DNA of 5,268 nucleotides, taken from the NCBI GenBank assembly GCA_025359705.1, contig JANYFS010000060.1:1-5268 (forward strand). Reading direction: 5' to 3'. A program made the translations under genes and the position numbers. Numbering within the stretch: position 1 is the stretch's first letter; each line of letters begins with the position of its first letter. This document shows positions 1 to 4,361 of the stretch, piece by piece. The notes under the pieces are model-generated. The model saw only the letters and a program-made list of their open reading frames with translations. It did not search any database and was not told the DNA's origin. This DNA is from Deinococcales bacterium (GTDB lineage: Bacteria > Deinococcota > Deinococci > Deinococcales > Deinococcaceae).

Positions 1-2
1 AC

Positions 3-458
3 AAATTCCAAATCCTAGCCTTGCTCGAGATGCCCAAACCCAGCACCATCTGGGAATTTGCAGACCTCGAGCTGGCCCCCATCATTTGCACCCTGACCGA
101 ACCCGCCTACTTGTCCCTCGAATGGGGTGAGGCGGTTTGTCTACTGCACAAGATCACCCCAGCAGCAAACCAACCCGATCACCTCGACCAAGCCCGCTTC
201 AAACTCGAGCGAAACTACGCGGGTAAAGTTCCACCGATCAACATAATCACCCTCGAGCAGCGAAGCCAAACACTGGGAAAGGCAAGCGTGGCCCTCGAGC
301 GAACCCCGCCTATCTGTAAGGCTTGTGTTTTCTGGAAGTCTTTTAATGGCGCATCTCGAGCGTGCGGTAAGAAGAACCTCGAGACACACGGATTCTTTCT
401 TTGTGATGTGGCTGGCCCTCGAGGGGAAGGATTGATGTTCAAGGCGGTGGGCGCGTGA
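3..458 (+). CDS. Hypothetical protein with a four-cysteine putative metal-binding knuckle, open at the left edge
   Basis: The frame is open from base 3 with no stop, so the true start may lie outside the window. Internal starts are TTG at 21 and ATG at 30, neither with a Shine-Dalgarno sequence. Residues before and after the ATG (ILALLEMPKPSTIWEFADLE) read like the first helices of a winged-helix domain, which favours an N-terminus further upstream; this is inference. Counting from the ATG at 30, Cys96, Cys99, Cys112 and Cys125 form C-x2-C-x12-C-x12-C. That spacing resembles small zinc or Fe-S knuckles in uncharacterised phage and bacterial proteins. I do not recognise the family. The TGA stop overlaps the next start as GTGA, implying translational coupling. 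The gene carries eight CTCGAG sites. Overlapping minus-strand frames are judged shadows. Confidence 0.6.
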   Translation, partial: KFQILALLEMPKPSTIWEFADLELAPIICTLTEPAYLSLEWGEAVCLLHKITPAANQPDHLDQARFKLERNYAGKVPPINIITLEQRSQTLGKASVALERTPPICKACVFWKSFNGASRACGKKNLETHGFFLCDVAGPRGEGLMFKAVGA

Positions 459-655
459 AGGTGGTGCTACGTTGCACCTTCTGGGGGCAAGCATTCAAGG
501 CGGCGCGGCGGTGGCAACTCAAGCACGGTGGCACATATGAAGTGATCAGAGACTCGAGCCACAGCCATACCTGGGCGGTGGTGACTGCGGTTAAATTCCC
601 TCGAGGCAAAACCAAGGCGCTCGAGCGGGTAGAGGGAGGACTAGGGAATGGTTAG
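455..655 (+). CDS. Small basic hypothetical protein (66 aa), coupled to the upstream gene
   Basis: The GTG start at 455 lies inside the stop of the preceding gene (GTGA overlap), so translation probably depends on ribosomes finishing that gene. No good Shine-Dalgarno sequence is visible, although GGCGG-type stretches lie upstream. The product is basic and soluble, with MKVVLRCTFWGQAFKAARRW at the N-terminus and a single Cys (residue 7). The middle is aromatic and His-rich (HSHTWAVVTAVKFPRG) and the tail is acidic and glycine-rich. No signal peptide, membrane segment or catalytic motif is evident and I do not recognise the family. An intrinsic terminator begins five bases after the stop, which supports a real operon end here. 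Size and context fit a small accessory phage or island gene. Confidence 0.55.
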   Translation: MKVVLRCTFWGQAFKAARRWQLKHGGTYEVIRDSSHSHTWAVVTAVKFPRGKTKALERVEGGLGNG

Positions 656-659
656 TTCC

Positions 660-688
660 ATCCCCTCGAGTGTGGGATTTTTGTTTTG
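660..688 (+). terminator. Intrinsic terminator with CTCGAG in the loop
   Basis: ATCCC (660-664) pairs with GGGAT (674-678); the nine-base loop contains CTCGAG, and a T-rich tail (TTTTTGTTTT) follows. It lies immediately after the stop at 653-655. A second weak hairpin, TTCCC (690-694) with GGGAA (704-708), follows. Confidence 0.7.
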
Positions 689-836
689 GTTCCCTTCGAG
701 GGTGGGAAGCCAGAGAAAGCCAGATTCAAAGCTCGAGGGACAAAAAAGTTTGAAGACTCTCCAACATATCTGTGGGCTTTGAGGGCAAATTCAAAAAGTG
801 TGGGCAATGTCATCCCAGCAGGCAAATAATACGATT

Positions 837-865
837 TTGCATAATGTCTCATAATATTGGATAAT
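837..865 (+). promoter_or_regulatory. Possible sigma-70-type promoter
   Basis: TTGCAT (837-842), a 17-base spacer and GATAAT (860-865) lie in an AT-rich stretch. The -10 matches five of six consensus bases, but the -35 matches only TTG plus chance. A transcript from about 872 would meet the terminator at 1014-1039 without containing a credible gene. The call rests on box matches alone in AT-rich DNA. Confidence 0.25.
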
Positions 866-1013
866 TATAAAATTACGTCTAGCATGAGGTTTAGGTCTAT
901 TTTACCTTTTTGGCTACTCTGCGCCGAAAGCACCCCGTTCGAGGGAACCAAGCTAAGTTAAGGCCATGAAACCGACACCAAATATCGCACCTACCGCCAT
1001 AGAAAAAAATTAG

Positions 1014-1039
1014 CCCCATACCTCGAGTGTGGGGTTTTT
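1014..1039 (+). terminator. Intrinsic terminator, possibly bidirectional, with CTCGAG in the loop
   Basis: CCCCATA (1014-1020) pairs with TGTGGGG (1028-1034) with one G-U pair. The loop is CCTCGAG and TTTTT follows at 1035-1039. An A-run at 1003-1009 supplies a T-run on the opposite strand, so it may also stop leftward transcription. Confidence 0.65.
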
Positions 1040-1217
1040 GCTTGATTTTGAGGGACACCAACCCCGCACCAACCCAGCACCAAAAATGGGCATATAAACT
1101 TTTTTCCTTAGCGTCTGCATCCTCGAGCCTAGGAATACTTGTCATTTGCAGGTCAAATATGGCTCGAGGGTTGCGTTTGAAATATAGATCCCTCGAGGGT
1201 GGGGTTATTTTTACGTA

Positions 1218-1244
1218 AAGGATGTCAATGTTGTGGACATCCTT
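1218..1244. repeat. Inverted repeat, 9-bp stem
   Basis: AAGGATGTC (1218-1226) and GACATCCTT (1236-1244) flank a nine-base loop. No T-run follows on either strand, so it is not an obvious terminator. The small palindrome TTTACGTAAA overlaps its left edge at 1210-1219. It could be an operator or an RNA hairpin; nothing nearby decides. Confidence 0.5.
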
Positions 1245-1317
1245 GCCCCTCTTGAGAGAATATTTAGGGCTAAAGCGCCTTTCTGGACAGTTTTTTCGTC
1301 ACTTTGGCGGCGGGTAC

Positions 1318-1331
1318 AAAGTGATCACTTT
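1318..1331. promoter_or_regulatory. Perfect 14-bp palindrome, possible operator
   Basis: AAAGTGATCACTTT is a gapless perfect dyad. No gene start lies close by, so its role is open. Confidence 0.35.
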
Positions 1332-1457
1332 CTCGGCGGTGGGAAGGGGATACGGGGGTTTTTGAATCTGATCGAGTTATAGGCGGCTCGAGTTTGTCAA
1401 CGACCCGCAAAAGCCTACACTTGAGAACTTTTGTGGAACACGCAAAAGACCATACGG

Positions 1458-1750
1458 CACAGTAAGAAAGCGTTCTAGCGCTGAACAATTGATGGCAGAT
1501 CGGAACACGCAATGGAACACCGTAACAGGCAATTCGTGACTTTTGAGTGAAATTTGAGTGAAGTTAAATCTGTCCCTTGGCACAGTAGAAACTCGTTCCA
1601 GTCGTGAAAAGTGGGTAAAGCAGAGTGAAGATCAACGGGACAACATCACAAACAATTCGTGACTTTTGCATGACCAAAAAAGTCACGTATGAAACAGAAA
1701 AAAGTCATTCCAGTCGTGAAAAGTGAGAACAAGACCGTGACCGACATTGG
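1458..1750. repeat. Degenerate tandem repeat, three units of about 112-123 bp
   Basis: Units begin near 1458, 1581 and 1693. Between units 1 and 2, CACAGTA (1458, 1581) and the identical 16-mer CAATTCGTGACTTTTG (1530-1545, 1653-1668) are both offset by 123 bases. Between units 2 and 3, ACAG (1582, 1694) and the identical 18-mer TTCCAGTCGTGAAAAGTG (1596-1613, 1708-1725) are both offset by 112. A TCGTGA core recurs at 1534, 1602, 1657 and 1714. The shared blocks are separated by diverged DNA, as in arrays of protein-binding sites (iterons, transposase or partition sites). No coding function is apparent. An origin or recombination site is inference only. Confidence 0.7.
1658..1687. repeat. Inverted repeat, 10-bp perfect stem
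   Basis: CGTGACTTTT (1658-1667) and AAAAGTCACG (1678-1687) are separated by ten bases. The left arm is part of the repeated 16-mer of the tandem array, and the right arm exists only in this unit. Confidence 0.6.
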
Positions 1751-1855
1751 GAAAGAGTCGCGGGCAAACCAGATGAACCAAACTGACCCCCTCGAGGGCG
1801 GTGGGCTGGATCAGCTCGAGCAGATTGGTAGATATCCCAAGCCAAACACACGCTA

Positions 1856-1887
1856 AGCACTGCTCGAGTTATGGGCGGTGCTTTTTT
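1856..1887 (+). terminator. Intrinsic terminator with CTCGAG in the loop
   Basis: AGCACTG (1856-1862) pairs with CGGTGCT (1876-1882) with one G-U pair; an extra A-T pair at 1855/1883 is possible. The loop carries CTCGAG (1863-1868) and the stem runs into TTTTTT (1882-1887). It has the longest T-run of the terminators here. The transcript it ends is not identified, because no gene lies upstream on this strand for more than 1 kb. Confidence 0.75.
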
Positions 1888-1890
1888 GCT

Positions 1891-1936
1891 GTGCTGGATA
1901 GGTTTTCATAGCGTCGCAAAAACCGACGCTATGAAA
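1891..1936 (+). repeat. Leader-hairpin module (i): 13-bp stem, CAAAAAC loop
   Basis: The leader GTGCTGGATAGGTTTT (1891-1906) runs into a hairpin. The left arm TTTCATAGCGTCG (1904-1916), loop CAAAAAC (1917-1923) and right arm (1924-1936) pair perfectly over 13 bp. A second leader follows at 1942. Related modules occur at 1942-1983, 2066-2108 and 3194-3234. No T-run follows, so it is not a terminator. Confidence 0.8.
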
Positions 1937-1941
1937 TATAC

Positions 1942-1983
1942 GTGTTGGATAGGGTTTTAAGTTGTAACAAAATTGTTACAACT
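1942..1983 (+). repeat. Leader-hairpin module (ii): 11-bp stem palindrome
   Basis: The leader GTGTTGGATAGGGTTTT (1942-1958) lies exactly 51 bases after that of module (i). It is followed by AGTTGTAACAA (1960-1970), two A's and TTGTTACAACT (1973-1983). A CTCGAG site abuts at 1984. The stem differs completely from module (i) and lacks the CAAAAAC loop. Its TGTAACAA/TTGTTACA core resembles the palindrome at 3141-3163. Confidence 0.75.
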
Positions 1984-2016
1984 CTCGAGAAAACTGTGTC
2001 ACACGAGATATTATGA

Positions 2017-2035
2017 CCGTTGAAAATATCAACGG
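2017..2035. repeat. Hairpin element C, copy 1
   Basis: CCGTTGA (2017-2023) and TCAACGG (2029-2035) flank the loop AAATA. A second copy at 3287-3305 has two C-to-T changes, both of which keep pairing as G-U in RNA. They are also silent if the element is read as Thr-Val-Glu-Asn-Ile-Asn-Gly-Gly. Confidence 0.7.
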
Positions 2036-2065
2036 TGGGGAAAGACCGCACCACACGCTACCCCG

Positions 2066-2108
2066 ACACTATCGCAAAAACCGAAAGTGTTAAAACCCCA
2101 TCCCACAC
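2066..2108 (-). repeat. Leader-hairpin module (iv), reverse orientation
   Basis: On the minus strand the leader GTGTGGGATGGGGTTTT (complement of 2092-2108) is followed after one base by a hairpin. Its plus-strand arms are ACACTATCG (2066-2074) and CGAAAGTGT (2082-2090), with the loop CAAAAAC. Eight of nine positions pair, with one A-A mismatch. Confidence 0.75.
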
Positions 2109-2296
2109 ACCCTTAAGCCCTTACCCAGTGGGCCAACACAAAATAAGCCACTCCAACACCCTCGAGAAACCCCGCTGTAGACGTTCTCGAGCTACCACAC
2201 TGCACAGGATGCCCATTAAGCCCTGTGTAAAACGTTTTAGGTATCTCAGTAACCCCCTCGAGTTGGGTATAGCGGTAAGGTGGTGGGGGTTCTTGA

Positions 2297-2408
2297 TAAA
2301 ACTATCAAAAAGGGGATGCAGCGGGTCAGCTCGAGGGTGTGGCTATGGATTGGTAGGGACTTCGCACTAAAACTATTGAGGAGTGGTGCAGCGGGTCAGC
2401 TCGAGGGT
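2297..2408. repeat. Direct repeat pair about 70 bp apart
   Basis: Two copies of a 41-42-base block (2297-2338 and 2368-2408). They share TAAAACTAT at the left and an identical 22-base right part (2317-2338 and 2387-2408) that begins TGCAGCGGGTCAG and includes a CTCGAG site. The middle of the block has diverged. Confidence 0.75.
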
Positions 2409-2452
2409 ATTCAGTTGGCGGGAGTTGTCGCACCTAAAAAAGCCCCCAACTC

Positions 2453-2469
2453 AAGCTAAGAGCTTCTTT
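2453..2469 (+). terminator. Weak terminator-like hairpin
   Basis: AAGCT (2453-2457), three-base loop AAG, AGCTT (2461-2465), then a short CTTTT. The short stem and weak T-run make this doubtful. Confidence 0.2.
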
Positions 2470-2521
2470 TCGTGGGATCGGGTGATCAGGACGAGAGTTA
2501 AAAAACCAATTGCCAAATACT

Positions 2522-3067
2522 TCACCATTTCATCTCCTTAAATCTAATTCGCAGGTTCTCCATATTAAGATTTACTAAAGGCACACTGGCAGACATAGCT
2601 ATGATTGTTGCATATTTATAGTCTATCTTTTCGGCATAAAAAGCAATTCCCGTAATTGACGTACCTCTTGCTAAATCATGATTTTTTTCATCTCCTACAA
2701 GTAGTCGTCCATTCATTGTTATTAAATTAGTTCTATCATATTGTGTAGTATTTTCAAATAATGACTTAATAGCATAATTTTCTAGTATGAAAGAATTATA
2801 TCTTTCTTTCATTACTTTAAAACAGCTACCTCCTTCAAATCTATACTCACTCAAAGAAGATTTAAACACATCATAAATCTTCTTCCCTTCAGCATCCGTA
2901 CATCGCCTCGAGCCTTTTGGCAAGGTGAACTCTGGAGCATAATTCACAGGTGTAATCAATTCTTCTACCTTCACCACACTCGAGGGTGCAGTACCTTTTC
3001 CTTGCGCTATGTGTGCGCTCGAGAGAACTATTCCCAAACCCACCATCAAAAATGTCCATTTCTTCAT
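2522..3067 (-). CDS. Putative secreted protein of unknown function (181 aa)
   Basis: The ATG at 3067 is chosen over an in-frame GTG at 3076 because AAGGAG (3076-3081) sits eight bases before the ATG and overlaps the GTG. Residues 1-23 look like a Sec signal peptide: MKKW, a hydrophobic stretch TFLMVGLGIVLSS, then AHIAQG with likely cleavage after A-Q-G. The mature part has two cysteines (Cys56, Cys82) that could form a disulfide, a charged Lys/Glu-rich middle and a mixed C-terminal half (ITGIAFYAEKI, ATIIAMSASVPLV). I do not recognise the family. The part encoded by 2522-2906 is clearly AT-rich and has no CTCGAG, whereas the first 160 coding bases carry three sites, which suggests horizontal acquisition. 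The gene is alone and flanked on both sides by hairpin-element clusters. No convincing promoter was found. Confidence 0.8.
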   Translation of the reverse strand: MKKWTFLMVGLGIVLSSAHIAQGKGTAPSSVVKVEELITPVNYAPEFTLPKGSRRCTDAEGKKIYDVFKSSLSEYRFEGGSCFKVMKERYNSFILENYAIKSLFENTTQYDRTNLITMNGRLLVGDEKNHDLARGTSITGIAFYAEKIDYKYATIIAMSASVPLVNLNMENLRIRFKEMKW

Positions 3068-3075
3068 TCCACACA

Positions 3076-3081
3076 CTCCTT
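3076..3081 (-). promoter_or_regulatory. Shine-Dalgarno site AAGGAG of the secreted-protein gene
   Basis: AAGGAG on the minus strand with an eight-base spacer to the ATG at 3067. It decides the start against the upstream GTG. Confidence 0.75.
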
Positions 3082-3140
3082 TTTCTCAAGCAAAATGGTA
3101 TTTCAAGCATTGCCACAACGGTAACGCTCGAGGGCTTTGC

Positions 3141-3163
3141 CACTGTCACAAGTTGTGACAGTG
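3141..3163. promoter_or_regulatory. Perfect 23-bp palindrome, possible operator
   Basis: CACTGTCACAA (3141-3151), a central G and TTGTGACAGTG (3153-3163). It lies about 75 bp upstream of the start of the leftward secreted-protein gene, where an operator would fit. An overlapping inverted repeat ACAGTGTG (3158-3165) with CACACTGT (3180-3187) extends the structure. The core TGTCACAA-n-TTGTGACA parallels TGTAACAA-nn-TTGTTACA at 1964-1980. Confidence 0.6.
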
Positions 3164-3193
3164 TGAATATCTTGTACAGCACACTGTTTCTAT

Positions 3194-3234
3194 GTTGTCG
3201 CAAAAACCGACAACCTCAAAACCCCATATAGCAC
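3194..3234 (-). repeat. Leader-hairpin module (iii), reverse orientation
   Basis: On the minus strand the leader GTGCTATATGGGGTTTT (complement of 3218-3234) is followed after three bases by a hairpin with plus-strand arms GTTGTCG (3194-3200) and CGACAAC (3208-3214). The CAAAAAC loop (3201-3207) is identical to modules (i) and (iv), while the outer stem sequence differs and still pairs. Confidence 0.75.
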
Positions 3235-3286
3235 GCTATCCAATCCATCATGCGCTGGCCCGTACTGTGTGGCTCGAGTCTGGGGA

Positions 3287-3305
3287 CTGTTGAAAATATT
3301 AACGG
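3287..3305. repeat. Hairpin element C, copy 2
   Basis: CTGTTGA (3287-3293), loop AAATA, TTAACGG (3299-3305). It pairs over seven positions with two G-U pairs where copy 1 at 2017-2035 has two G-C pairs. GTGG follows in both copies. Confidence 0.65.
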
Positions 3306-3356
3306 TGGCAACCCTCGAGCCAAAGAGAAAACCCCCAGCTCGAGCAACACACCCAG

Positions 3357-3393
3357 TCAAACAAAAGCAGCGCTCCAATACGGGCAGCGCTGC
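3357..3393 (-). terminator. Leftward intrinsic terminator
   Basis: GCAGCGCT (3367-3374) and AGCGCTGC (3386-3393) form a perfect 8-bp stem with an 11-base loop. Read leftward it is followed by TTTTGTTTG. It could end transcripts of the leftward pair 4340-3715, although about 320 bp separate them and the terminase-like fragment lies between on the other strand. Confidence 0.5.
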
Positions 3394-3464
3394 GCGGGTG
3401 GTGTGGTTGCCTATTCGGTATGACCTAAGCCCGTTAAACCCTCGAGGGCGGAGTTTTTACTTTG

Positions 3465-3478
3465 GAAACCACGGTTTC
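3465..3478. promoter_or_regulatory. Small palindrome upstream of the terminase-like fragment
   Basis: GAAACC-AC-GGTTTC, 25 bases before the GTG start at 3503. It may be an operator or a leader hairpin. A CTCGAG-GGCGGAG-TTTTT motif precedes it at 3441-3457. Confidence 0.35.
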
Positions 3479-3486
3479 TACTTTTT

Positions 3487-3492
3487 AAGGGG
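3487..3492 (+). promoter_or_regulatory. Shine-Dalgarno site AAGGGG of the terminase-like fragment
   Basis: AAGGGG ends ten bases before the GTG at 3503. It supports that start over the out-of-frame GTG at 3501. Confidence 0.55.
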
Positions 3493-3502
3493 ATAAACCA
3501 GT

Positions 3503-3730
3503 GTGCCAACCAAGGGGAAGCCCAAAGTAAAACCAAAGAAAAAACCTGCCAAAAAAGTACCATTTCCTCGAGGCGGGAAAACTGCGCTGGTAAGCATTTT
3601 AGACCTCCCCAAAGAGGCTCAAAAATATGTTAAAACTTTAGCGCCACGACATAAAATATTTATCTTGTCATATTTAGCATGTTGGAACCTGACAAAAGCT
3701 GCACTGGAAGCAGATTATGCGGACTCGAGC
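3503..3730 (+). pseudogene. Truncated phage terminase small-subunit-like gene (N-terminal domain only)
   Basis: The GTG start at 3503 has AAGGGG upstream. Residues 1-24 are a Lys/Pro-rich basic tail, as seen before the DNA-binding domain of many small terminases. Residues 46-72 (PRHKIFILSYLACWN, then TKAALEADY) match the pattern F-V-x2-Y-L-x3-N-x-T-x-A-A-x-x-A-G-Y of the Terminase_2-type helix-turn-helix; Asp replaces the usual Gly. That protein binds packaging sites and recruits the large subunit. Similarity ends at residue 76, at the CTCGAG site 3724-3729. The frame continues to a stop at 3961, but that tail is only the antisense of the leftward gene 3715-3933, and no large-subunit gene follows. 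This is motif recognition without a search; another phage HTH protein is possible. Confidence 0.55.
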
Positions 3731-3933
3731 CTTTCCTTTGCCCAAATCTCGAGCTTTTCTTCCAGCGCGTTACCTGCAAACTGGAGGTGTTCTCTTAGGT
3801 ACATCAGTTCTCGACCTTGGGGCATCAGCGGCGCGGTCTGGCTGGCCCACTCCAATACAACAGGCTCGAGCAGGCGAACCAAACGGGCTATGCACTCGTC
3901 GTACAGCAGCTCGAAAGCATCAGCGGAAGTCAT
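3715..3933 (-). CDS. Small helical hypothetical protein (72 aa), second gene of a leftward pair
   Basis: The ATG at 3933 overlaps the stop of the upstream gene as ATGA, so it is translationally coupled and needs no ribosome site of its own. The product is rich in Leu, Glu, Ala and Arg with no Gly- or Pro-rich region except SQTAPLMPQGRE in the middle. It reads as two amphipathic helices (residues 4-28 and 44-70), with a single Cys14. I do not recognise the family; small helical proteins of this kind are frequent in phage and element operons. The last codons (CTC GAG TCC GCA TAA) fall on the CTCGAG site where similarity to the terminase-like fragment ends, so the natural C-terminus may have been longer. 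Confidence 0.6.
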   Translation of the reverse strand: MTSADAFELLYDECIARLVRLLEPVVLEWASQTAPLMPQGRELMYLREHLQFAGNALEEKLEIWAKERLESA

Positions 3934-4340
3934 TCCAACCCCTCGAGTGCGGAGGCGGTAAAACGCTCAAATTGACCATGAAACGACTCCAAAACACCTG
4001 AAACATGTGTTTCCACCCCTGTAGTCGTGAATATTTCCCCCCAATGTTTGGCCCATGCGCGTACCACGGGGATCAAAAGCCCCTCGAGCTGATCATGTGC
4101 GGCATCATGTAGGGCAAATCGGGCGGTGCAGTCGGGACACATGCAATGAGCTAAATCACGAATGAAACCCGCCTCAGAACCACAAACATCACATTTATGA
4201 AGCTCGAGGGCTTCTTGAATGCGGGCAAAAGGGTAATGTTCCAAGTCTCGAGCGGTGCGGGTGGTGGGTTCGGCGGTGAATGTGGTGGTGGTGGTTTTGT
4301 CTTCGGGGGTGGGGAGTTCGGTGATTAGGGTGGTGGTCAT
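3930..4340 (-). CDS. Zinc-ribbon hypothetical protein (136 aa), first gene of a leftward pair
   Basis: The ATG at 4340 has AGGAGA (complement of 4348-4353) with a seven-base spacer. Residues 1-30 are Thr-rich and probably disordered. Residues 50-71 hold C50-x2-C53 and C68-x2-C71 (CDVC and CPDC) with an extra Cys66, the signature of a zinc ribbon that binds DNA or protein. The rest looks helical, with a Trp/His-containing stretch (VVRAWAKHWGEIF, residues 92-104) and a Glu-rich C-terminus ending ALEGLE. I cannot name the family. It is expressed divergently from the XRE repressor gene, its -10 box is overlapped by one of two identical-type dyads, and it is coupled to the following small gene. 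A role in an element's early or accessory functions is inference. Confidence 0.7.
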   Translation of the reverse strand: MTTTLITELPTPEDKTTTTTFTAEPTTRTARDLEHYPFARIQEALELHKCDVCGSEAGFIRDLAHCMCPDCTARFALHDAAHDQLEGLLIPVVRAWAKHWGEIFTTTGVETHVSGVLESFHGQFERFTASALEGLE

Positions 4341-4347
4341 GGTGGTT

Positions 4348-4353
4348 TCTCCT
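4348..4353 (-). promoter_or_regulatory. Shine-Dalgarno site AGGAGA of the zinc-ribbon gene
   Basis: AGGAGA on the minus strand, seven bases from the ATG at 4340. This gene therefore has a normal leader, unlike its divergent neighbour. Confidence 0.7.
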
Positions 4354-4361
4354 ATGTCCCA

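Larger units (their letters stand above)
741..1260. other. Non-coding stretch without a convincing gene
   Basis: Frames over 60 codons exist on both strands, but they run through the terminator hairpin at 1014-1039, lack ribosome binding sites and show no recognisable protein pattern. The visible content is an AT-rich promoter-like segment near 837-872, the terminator at 1014-1039, CTCGAG sites at 1122, 1163 and 1192, and the inverted repeat at 1218-1244. A third motif of the type CTCGAG-GGTGGGG-TTATTTTT starts at 1192 but lacks a clear left arm. Confidence 0.5.
1261..1855. other. Non-coding, repeat-bearing stretch
   Basis: No convincing coding region on either strand; the open frames on the minus strand lack ribosome sites and cross the repeats. 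It contains the perfect 14-bp palindrome AAAGTGATCACTTT (1318-1331), a small hairpin CTTTTG (1428-1433) with CAAAAG (1443-1448), the three-unit degenerate tandem repeat at 1458-1750 and a 10-bp duplication TTTGAGTGAA at 1542 and 1553. CTCGAG is absent from 1393-1790. The strong terminator at its right end suggests that something rightward is transcribed here, possibly a non-coding RNA. Confidence 0.5.
1984..2520. other. Intergenic stretch with repeats, no convincing gene
   Basis: A rightward open frame from about 2020 to 2370 crosses two hairpins and a direct repeat, has no ribosome site and shows no protein-like composition, so it is not called. The stretch holds the hairpins at 2017-2035 and 2066-2090, a weak hairpin GCACAGG (2202) with CCTGTG (2222-2227), a small dyad TTGATA-AAAC-TATCAA (2293-2308), the direct repeat at 2297-2408 and a weak terminator-like hairpin near 2453. 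Confidence 0.5.

Noticed and set aside
141..494. 117-codon minus-strand frame opposite the first gene
   Set aside because: It is antisense to the four-cysteine gene, which has an operon-type GTGA overlap and a terminator. The minus frame has neither support nor a ribosome site.
930..960. Possible tRNA T-arm (GTTCGAGG)
   Set aside because: No acceptor stem, D-arm or anticodon arm can be folded around it; it is more likely a decayed CTCGAG site.
897..1145. 82-codon minus-strand frame
   Set aside because: It runs through the terminator hairpin at 1014-1039, has no ribosome site and no protein-like pattern.
1027..1218. 63-codon plus-strand frame
   Set aside because: It starts within the same terminator hairpin, and its composition is not protein-like.
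1270..1583. Two overlapping minus-strand frames of 80 and 68 codons
   Set aside because: They cover the degenerate tandem array, overlap each other in different frames and lack ribosome sites.
1891..2108. CRISPR-like array
   Set aside because: The repeated part is a 17-base leader in both orientations, with variable hairpins rather than equal-length unique spacers. There are only two tandem copies and no cas gene.
2020..2370. 116-codon plus-strand frame
   Set aside because: It is made of hairpin modules and part of a direct repeat, is rich in Arg/Ser/Thr without pattern, and has no upstream ribosome site.
2889..3203. Minus-strand frame of 104 codons overlapping the secreted-protein gene
   Set aside because: The overlapped gene has a clear Shine-Dalgarno sequence and signal peptide; this frame has neither.
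3250..3423. 57-codon frame with a double-glycine-like leader
   Set aside because: No ribosome site; its start region holds hairpin C and the 3' end contains a terminator hairpin. Kept only as a finding.
3731..3961. C-terminal part of the rightward frame that starts at 3503
   Set aside because: Its Ser/Arg-rich translation is antisense to the coupled leftward gene 3933-3715, and similarity to the terminase-like domain has already ended.
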